DNA from: an uncultured Sutterella sp. | GTDB lineage: Bacteria; Pseudomonadota; Gammaproteobacteria; Burkholderiales; Burkholderiaceae_F | Direction: 5' to 3' | DNA: 27,515 nucleotides | NCBI GenBank assembly: GCA_905201055.1 | Contig: CAJKMT010000015.1 | Coordinates: forward strand, 1 to 27,515 | Shown here: positions 22,648-27,515 of the stretch, in pieces | Numbering within the stretch: the stretch's first letter is position 1 | Layout: the number at the start of each line of letters is the position of its first letter | Position numbers and translations under genes: made by a program | The notes under the pieces: model-generated | What the model was told of the DNA's origin: nothing | What the model saw: the letters and a program-made list of their open reading frames with translations, nothing else | The model's database searches: none

Positions 22648-22761
22648 TTAGCCTTGACGCTGTTTGTGACGCGGATCAGAGCAGATCACACGAACAACGC
22701 CCTTGCGCTTAATGATCTTGCACTTGCGGCACATTTTTTTGACCGAAGCGTTAACCTTCAT
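22648..22761 (-). CDS. rpmJ: 50S ribosomal protein L36
   Basis: This tiny gene encodes 37 residues beginning MKVNASVKKMCRKCK. The zinc ligands C11, C14, C27 and H32 are all present, so this is the zinc-containing (C+) form. It is first in the alpha operon behind a good promoter candidate. infA, which often lies between secY and rpmJ, is absent here. Confidence 0.96.
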   Translation of the reverse strand: MKVNASVKKMCRKCKIIKRKGVVRVICSDPRHKQRQG

Positions 22762-22820
22762 TGTTATCTCCAACCGTGCAATTCACGGATCATTGCTGTC
22801 CACACGACAGGAAGTTCGAG

Positions 22821-22849
22821 AGGATACTCTCTTTTTCCTTTCTCTTCAA
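22821..22849 (-). promoter_or_regulatory. Promoter candidate for rpmJ and the alpha operon
   Basis: On the minus strand TTGAAG (22849-22844) and TATCCT (22826-22821) are separated by exactly 17 bases. They lie about 60 bases upstream of the rpmJ ATG. This suggests that rpmJ-rpsM-rpsK-rpsD-rpoA-rplQ can be transcribed independently of the upstream spc genes. Confidence 0.5.
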
Positions 22850-22890
22850 GTTTTTATCCGCGTAGTGCACATCTAAAAACCATTTAGAGA

Positions 22891-22949
22891 CAGATTTGAT
22901 GCTATCACCTCAAATCTGCATGCTCCCGGGGCCTGAAGTATGGCCCCGG
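22891..22949 (-). other. Two stem-loops between secY and rpmJ
   Basis: A GC-rich 8-bp stem CCGGGGCC/GGCCCCGG (22926-22949) follows secY by about 30 bases. Seven bases on is a 9-bp stem CAGATTTGA/TCAAATCTG (22891-22918). Neither carries a U-run on the minus strand. They may mark a processing or Rho-dependent end of the spc transcript. Confidence 0.7.
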
Positions 22950-22980
22950 TTGGACATTTCATTTGACTACACAGAATTAG

Positions 22981-24312
22981 TTAAAACCCTGTGGAGCCGA
23001 AGCCCTTGAAGTTTGTCTTCTTGAGCAAATTTTCATACTGTTGCGACATCATGTAAGCCTGGACTTGGCTCATAAAGTCCATGGTGACAACAACCACAAT
23101 CAACAATGATGTACCACCAAAATAGAACGGAACATTGAAACGTAAATTCAAAAATTCCGGAACCAAGCAGACGAACACCAGGTAAATCGCACCACCAAGT
23201 GTCAAACGTAACAACACCTTGTCGATGTATCGAGACGTCTGTTCACCCGGACGAATACCTGGGACGAACGCACCACTCTTTTTCAAGTTCTCTGCAGTCT
23301 CACGGGGGTTGAAAACCAAAGCCGTGTAGAAATAAGCAAAGAAAACAATCAACGCGGCGTAAAGCAACGTGTAAAGTGGTTGTCCCGGTGAAAGAGCCGC
23401 TGCCAAATCACGAATCCAACGAGTTGAATCGCCACTGGTGAACCACCCTGCCAACGTAGCGGGGAACAAAATCAAAGATGAAGCAAAAATCGGAGGAATA
23501 ACACCCGACATATTCATCTTCAACGGCAAATACGAAGATTGACCTCCATATAAACGGTTGCCAATCTGGCGTTTTGCGTAGTTCACAGTGATACGGCGTT
23601 GACCACGTTCAATGAAAACAACAAACGCGGTGACAACGGCAACAATTGCGATCACGAAAATCGCTGACAAGGGGCTGATGGCTCCACTGCTAACCAACTG
23701 GAACAAACCAGAAATGGCGCTTGGGAGGCCAGCAACAATACCAGCGAAAATAATGATCGAAATACCGTTTCCTAAACCACGCTCGGTGATTTGCTCACCA
23801 AGCCACATCAAAAACATCGTTCCCGTCACTAAAGAGACAATGCACGTGAAACGGAACATAAAGCCCGGATCTAGCACTAAGCCAGCTTGAGTTTCGAGAG
23901 CGACAGCGATACCGAACGCCTGAAAGATCCCCAATAACAACGTACCATAGCGCGTATATTGGGTAATTTTACGTCGACCGGATTCGCCTTCTTTACGCAA
24001 ACTTTCGAGAGAGGGCAGCACATACGAAAGCATCTGCATAATAATTGATGCAGAAATGTACGGCATGATCCCTAACGCGAAAACCGAGAAGCGCGACAAC
24101 GCACCCCCGGAGAACATGTTGAACAGCCCGAGAATGCCACCTTGTTGATCTTGGAACAACTTAGAAAGCATGTCGGGATCGATACCGGGGACCGGCACAT
24201 GAGCGCCGATCCGGTACACGACTAAAGCAAGCAGCAGAAAAATGATACGGCGCTTTAAATCACCATACTTTCCACCGCTTGCTGGCTTGTTTGAACTAGG
24301 GCTGGTCGCCAC
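22981..24312 (-). CDS. secY: Preprotein translocase subunit SecY
   Basis: SecY forms the protein-conducting channel with SecE and SecG in the inner membrane. From GTG 24312 it has 443 residues, equal to E. coli SecY, and ten membrane segments. Family text includes VPVPGIDP in the plug region, GIMPYISASIIMQM and FNPRETAENLKKSGAFVPGIRPG in the cytoplasmic loop. The GTG is chosen because AGGAAG lies 7 bases upstream; the longer in-frame reading overlaps rplO and adds unrelated residues. Confidence 0.96.
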   Translation of the reverse strand: MATSPSSNKPASGGKYGDLKRRIIFLLLALVVYRIGAHVPVPGIDPDMLSKLFQDQQGGILGLFNMFSGGALSRFSVFALGIMPYISASIIMQMLSYVLPSLESLRKEGESGRRKITQYTRYGTLLLGIFQAFGIAVALETQAGLVLDPGFMFRFTCIVSLVTGTMFLMWLGEQITERGLGNGISIIIFAGIVAGLPSAISGLFQLVSSGAISPLSAIFVIAIVAVVTAFVVFIERGQRRITVNYAKRQIGNRLYGGQSSYLPLKMNMSGVIPPIFASSLILFPATLAGWFTSGDSTRWIRDLAAALSPGQPLYTLLYAALIVFFAYFYTALVFNPRETAENLKKSGAFVPGIRPGEQTSRYIDKVLLRLTLGGAIYLVFVCLVPEFLNLRFNVPFYFGGTSLLIVVVVTMDFMSQVQAYMMSQQYENLLKKTNFKGFGSTGF

Positions 24313-24334
24313 GTTGTTCTTCCTAAAAAGCGAG

Positions 24335-24769
24335 TTACTCTTCCACAGAGCCACCAGCCGCCTCGATAGCAGCCTTGGCACCCTTAGTGGCGCTTAAACC
24401 ACGCAACACGACCTTACGGGAAATTTCACCCGAAAGAATAACGCGAGCGGACAAAGCGCGAGCCGAAACGATATTAGCCGCTTTCAAAACGGACAAATCG
24501 ATTTCTTCCACGGACAAGCCTTGCAGTTCGTTTAAGCGAACTTCTTCGCAGAAACGGCGAGTCAAAGACGTGAAACCACGCTTCGGCAGGCGACGATGCA
24601 ACGGCATTTGACCGCCTTCGAAGCCGACCTTGTGGAAGCCACCGGCGCGGGATTTTTGACCCTTGTGACCGCGACCAGCGGTCTTACCCCAGCCAGAGCC
24701 AACACCACGACCAACGCGGTGACGAGCGCTCTTAGAACCCACAGCGGGTTGCAAAGTATTTAATTGCAT
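24335..24769 (-). CDS. rplO: 50S ribosomal protein L15
   Basis: L15 is a late-assembling large-subunit protein. Two ATG codons are adjacent. The second (24769) has GAGG at a better distance (6 bases) and gives MQLNTLQPA and 144 residues, the E. coli length. The glycine-rich RNA-binding region RVGRGVGSGWGKTAGRGHKG is conserved. It is 12 bases after rpmD and 22 bases before secY. Confidence 0.96.
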   Translation of the reverse strand: MQLNTLQPAVGSKSARHRVGRGVGSGWGKTAGRGHKGQKSRAGGFHKVGFEGGQMPLHRRLPKRGFTSLTRRFCEEVRLNELQGLSVEEIDLSVLKAANIVSARALSARVILSGEISRKVVLRGLSATKGAKAAIEAAGGSVEE

Positions 24770-24781
24770 CATCTACCTCTA

Positions 24782-24961
24782 TTACTCGGCGCGAACTAAG
24801 TACGCAACCTTAGTGATCATACCGCGGACGGCAGGGGTATCTTCTAATTCACGAGTTTGGTGAAGTTTAGACAAACCCAAGCCACGCAGCGTTGCGCGAT
24901 GATCGGCTTTCGTGCCGATCGGGCTCTTGATCAACGTAACTTTAATGGTCTTCTTAGCCAT
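24782..24961 (-). CDS. rpmD: 50S ribosomal protein L30
   Basis: This short gene encodes 59 residues, the same length as in E. coli, beginning MAKKTIKVTLIKSPIGTKAD. It continues with HRATLRGLGLSKLHQTRE and ends VRGMITKVAYLVRAE. The AAGGAG site precedes the ATG. It lies in the standard rpsE-rpmD-rplO order. Confidence 0.96.
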   Translation of the reverse strand: MAKKTIKVTLIKSPIGTKADHRATLRGLGLSKLHQTRELEDTPAVRGMITKVAYLVRAE

Positions 24962-24980
24962 CTCGAATCTCCTTTCGGGA

Positions 24981-25502
24981 TTAACCTAAGATTTCTTCGA
25001 CCGTCTTGCCACGTTTAGCAGCAATATCAGCCGGAGAACGAAGGGCTTCGAGAGCCTTCATCGTCGCACGAACCATGTTGTAGGGATTCGTGGAACCGTG
25101 AGCTTTGGCCACGATGTTACGAATACCAACAGCATCAAACACAGCGCGCATCGGACCACCGGCGATGATACCCGTACCTTCTGCAGCCGGAAGTAACATC
25201 ACACGAGCGGCACCATGGTGAGCCTCAACCGCATGATAGATTGTCCCATTGCAAAGGGGAATCTTTTCCATGCTGTGACGAGCACGTTCCATCGCCTTTT
25301 GGACAGCAGCCGGAACTTCACGGCTCTTACCCGTACCAATGCCAACGCGGCCATCGCCATCACCAACAACCGTGAGAGCGGCAAAAGCCATAATGCGGCC
25401 GCCCTTCACAACCTTGGTCACGCGGTTCACCGCGATCATATTTTCACGCATGCCGTCGTCGATAGCGTCGACAGCCGCATTCTTTCCTTGAGCCTTAGCC
25501 AT
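24981..25502 (-). CDS. rpsE: 30S ribosomal protein S5
   Basis: S5 contributes to decoding accuracy. The 173-residue product has the N-terminal dsRBD-like domain (VNRVTKVVKGGRIMAFAAL, VGIGTGKSREVPAAV) and the C-terminal domain (AEGTGIIAGGPMRAVFDAVG, AHGSTNPYNMVRAT). It is 9 bases after rplR. Confidence 0.97.
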   Translation of the reverse strand: MAKAQGKNAAVDAIDDGMRENMIAVNRVTKVVKGGRIMAFAALTVVGDGDGRVGIGTGKSREVPAAVQKAMERARHSMEKIPLCNGTIYHAVEAHHGAARVMLLPAAEGTGIIAGGPMRAVFDAVGIRNIVAKAHGSTNPYNMVRATMKALEALRSPADIAAKRGKTVEEILG

Positions 25503-25511
25503 AAGTCCCTC

Positions 25512-25880
25512 TTAGAACTTCAAGCCAGCTTCACGCGCGGCCTGAGCCAACGCAGCGATGCGGCCATGAAAACGGTAACCAGAACGGTCGAAAGCACACG
25601 TTTCGATGCCAGCGGCCTTAGCCTTTTCGGCCAAACGCGTACCAATCAACTTAGCGGCATTAACATTGCCACCACGTCCTTGCACATTGGCGAGCTGAGC
25701 ACGCACTTCGGGTTCAACCGTGGAGGCAGAAACCAACACACGACCACCGTCAGCACTGATAATGCTAGCGTAGATGTGCAAATTCGTACGATGAACCGTC
25801 AAACGATCCATCTTTTGCATCTTAATGCGAGCACGCGTAGCACGTGCACGACGCAGACGACTTTCTTTCTTATTGATCAT
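25512..25880 (-). CDS. rplR: 50S ribosomal protein L18
   Basis: L18 binds 5S rRNA in the central protuberance. The 122-residue product has an Arg-rich N-terminus (KKESRLRRARATRARIK), then RLTVHRTNLHIYASII and the C-terminal FDRSGYRFHGRIAALAQAAREAGLKF-type ending of the family. GGAGA precedes the ATG. Confidence 0.97.
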   Translation of the reverse strand: MINKKESRLRRARATRARIKMQKMDRLTVHRTNLHIYASIISADGGRVLVSASTVEPEVRAQLANVQGRGGNVNAAKLIGTRLAEKAKAAGIETCAFDRSGYRFHGRIAALAQAAREAGLKF

Positions 25881-25897
25881 TTTAGTCTCCGCCCCGA

Positions 25898-26431
25898 TTA
25901 CTTCTTCTTGGTTTCCTTGATCACGACAACTTCGTCAGCATAGCGGACGCCCTTGCCCTTATAGGGTTCCGGCGGGCGATAGCCACGAATGACAGCGGCG
26001 GTTTGACCAACCTTTTGCTTGTCAGCGCCCTTGATCACGATTTCCGTTTGACTCGGGGTTTCAGCCTTAATGCCTGCAGGCATCTTATGTACTACAGGGT
26101 GACTAAAGCCGAGCGACAAATTGAGCGTGTCACCGCTAGCTTGAGCACGGAAGCCCACGCCAACCAGCGTTAATTTCTTTTCGAAACCAGCGCTAACGCC
26201 CTTATTCATGTCGTTGACCAAAGCACGGATGGTACCGGAAGCAGCGTTAGCTTCACGGGAGCTGTCAACAGCTTCAAAGTGCAAATGGTCACCATCTTGT
26301 TTAATGGTCACAAGCGGGTTAAGCTTCAAGCTCAATTCACCCTTCGGACCCTTCATAGAGATCACGCCATTGTCGATCTTGCATTCGACTCCTTTGGCGA
26401 TGATCACGGCTTCTTTAGCGATTCGCGACAT
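25898..26431 (-). CDS. rplF: 50S ribosomal protein L6
   Basis: L6 lies near the factor-binding site of the 50S subunit. The 177-residue product has two similar domains and the conserved C-terminal PPEPYKGKGVRYADEVV (about 155-171). Length equals that of E. coli L6. Confidence 0.97.
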   Translation of the reverse strand: MSRIAKEAVIIAKGVECKIDNGVISMKGPKGELSLKLNPLVTIKQDGDHLHFEAVDSSREANAASGTIRALVNDMNKGVSAGFEKKLTLVGVGFRAQASGDTLNLSLGFSHPVVHKMPAGIKAETPSQTEIVIKGADKQKVGQTAAVIRGYRPPEPYKGKGVRYADEVVVIKETKKK

Positions 26432-26449
26432 TTTTATCCTCCTCGCCTA

Positions 26450-26845
26450 TTAAGCCACGTAGCAAATGACTTCACCACCGATGCCGGCTTCACGAGCCTT
26501 GCGATCAGTCATCACACCCTTCGGCGTGGAAACAATCGCAATGCCTAAACCGTTCATCACTTGGGGAATCGTTTCATGGTTTTTGTACACACGCAAACCC
26601 GGACGAGAAACGCGTTCGAGGCGTTCGATAACCGGACGACCAGCGTAGTACTTCAAACCAACGTGTAACTCTGGCTTACCGTTGTTAGCGACAACAGTAT
26701 AACCATCAATGTATCCTTCATCCTTCAAGACTTGAGCGATGGCCACCTTCAATTTCGAGGAGGGCATCACCACTTCCGTCTTGTCGACAGTTTGACCATT
26801 GCGGATGCGGGTCAACATATCGGCGATCGGATCACTCATGCTCAT
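26450..26845 (-). CDS. rpsH: 30S ribosomal protein S8
   Basis: S8 binds 16S rRNA early in assembly and in E. coli represses the spc operon. The 131-residue product starts MSMSDPIADMLTRIRNGQ and ends with the conserved region STPKGVMTDRKAREAGIGGE and CYVA. The first of two ATG codons is preferred because AGGAG lies 7 bases before it. Confidence 0.97.
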   Translation of the reverse strand: MSMSDPIADMLTRIRNGQTVDKTEVVMPSSKLKVAIAQVLKDEGYIDGYTVVANNGKPELHVGLKYYAGRPVIERLERVSRPGLRVYKNHETIPQVMNGLGIAIVSTPKGVMTDRKAREAGIGGEVICYVA

Positions 26846-26859
26846 GATAATCTCCTCGC

Positions 26860-27165
26860 TTACCAGCTAGCCTTGACAAGGCCAGGAATATCACCGCGCA
26901 TGGCAGCTTCACGGATCTTGCCGCGAGCCAAGCCGAATTTGCGGAACGTGCCACGGGGACGACCCGTCAAACCGCAACGGTTGCGTAAACGGCAGGGACT
27001 GGCGTCACGGGGCAACAATTGCAATTGTTGACGAGCTTCCATACGTTCTTCGATAGAACGGGTGGCGTCATTAATAACCGCCTTCAAAGCGGCGCGCTTT
27101 TCCGCGAACTTCGCGACCGTACGGGCGCGCTTCAAGTCACGGTTAATCAGTGCGAGTTTAGCCAA
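26860..27165 (-). CDS. rpsN: 30S ribosomal protein S14
   Basis: S14 belongs to the 30S head. At 101 residues it is the long, zinc-independent form, with the conserved core NRCGLTGRPRGTFRKFGLAR and ending RGDIPGLVKASW. It sits between rplE and rpsH as usual. Confidence 0.97.
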   Translation of the reverse strand: MAKLALINRDLKRARTVAKFAEKRAALKAVINDATRSIEERMEARQQLQLLPRDASPCRLRNRCGLTGRPRGTFRKFGLARGKIREAAMRGDIPGLVKASW

Positions 27166-27177
27166 TTCACACCTCGA

Positions 27178-27515
27178 TTAATTGCGGAACGGAAAGCGGA
27201 AAGCGGCAAGAAGAGCCTTAGCTTCTTCGTCAGTTTTCGCAGTCGTCGTGATAGAAATATTCATCCCACGAATCTTGTCGATCTTGTCGTATTCGATTTC
27301 GGGGAAGATGATTTGTTCTTTAAGACCGATGTTGTAGTTGCCGCGGCCGTCAAAAGAACGACCAGAGACACCACGGAAGTCACGAACACGCGGGAAAGCG
27401 ATCGTGATCAAACGGTCCAAGAAGTCATACATACGTTCGCCACGCAAAGTGACCATGCAACCGATCGGCATGTTTTCGCGGATCTTAAAGTTTGCAATAG
27501 CCTTACGCGTCTTGG
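27178..27515 (-). CDS. rplE: 50S ribosomal protein L5, 5' end beyond the window
   Basis: L5 binds 5S rRNA and bridges to S13. The frame stays open to the window edge, reading TRKAIANFKIRENMPIGC, so the ATG at 27471 is internal and the start lies outside. The visible 112 residues include MVTLRGERMYDFLDRLI, GVSGRSFDGRGNYNIG and PEIEYDKIDKIRGMNI. The gene is not damaged; it is only cut by the window. Confidence 0.95.
   Translation of the reverse strand, partial: KTRKAIANFKIRENMPIGCMVTLRGERMYDFLDRLITIAFPRVRDFRGVSGRSFDGRGNYNIGLKEQIIFPEIEYDKIDKIRGMNISITTTAKTDEEAKALLAAFRFPFRN

Noticed and set aside
22926..22949. Intrinsic terminator after secY
   Set aside because: The GC-rich stem is strong but is followed by GAGCAT rather than U on the minus strand, so it does not meet the standard for an intrinsic terminator.
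24313..24381. Longer SecY N-terminus starting inside rplO
   Set aside because: The GTG at 24312 has a good ribosome site and gives exactly the usual 443 residues. The extra residues do not resemble SecY.

Overview
The window is core chromosome of a betaproteobacterium of the order Burkholderiales. The S10/spc/alpha ribosomal block, the mlaFEDACB order with mlaA inside the operon, the murA-HIT-tatABC-Nif3-sspAB order, and cyaY/lptM/lysA beside mrcA all point there. Several blocks I would expect in free-living Burkholderiales are absent at their usual places: petABC, the his operon, pilMNOPQ and infA. This reduced, apparently non-bc1 layout suggests a gut-associated Sutterellaceae member (Sutterella, Parasutterella or a relative). 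That placement is inference and I cannot name a species.

Layout. Positions 1-381 hold no confident gene, only a terminator and a short repeat family. From 382 to about 10.2 kb almost everything is on the minus strand. It contains tRNA-Thr(UGU), sspB, sspA and a Nif3-family protein, then tatC, tatB, tatA, a HIT protein and murA. After these come mlaB, mlaC, mlaA, mlaD, mlaE and mlaF, and a hotdog thioesterase. From 10.4 to 18.2 kb the plus strand carries mrcA, the small lipoprotein gene lptM, lysA, an AspT/YidE-type transporter, engB and hemB. Only cyaY is inverted, between mrcA and lptM. From 18.2 kb to the end the minus strand carries an Hsp15-like S4 protein and a YczE-like membrane protein. 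The ribosomal block follows: rplQ, rpoA, rpsD, rpsK, rpsM, rpmJ, secY, rplO, rpmD, rpsE, rplR, rplF, rpsH, rpsN and a partial rplE.

Functionally the window is dominated by envelope work and translation. The envelope genes cover phospholipid retrograde transport (Mla), folded-protein export (Tat), Sec export (SecY), and peptidoglycan precursor and polymer synthesis (MurA, PBP1A, and LysA supplying lysine from diaminopimelate). The translation part is the spc/alpha operons with RNA polymerase alpha, plus ribosome assembly GTPase EngB and Hsp15. I found no phage, IS, CRISPR or defence system.

The observations most worth a second look are RNA-level. A series of perfect stem-loops without U-tracts fills nearly every long junction of the alpha operon. 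A terminator-like hairpin lies between tatA and tatB. An inverted repeat sits just downstream of the mla -10 box. The tRNA-Thr appears to ride on the sspAB transcript and has a U-U mismatch in its T-stem.
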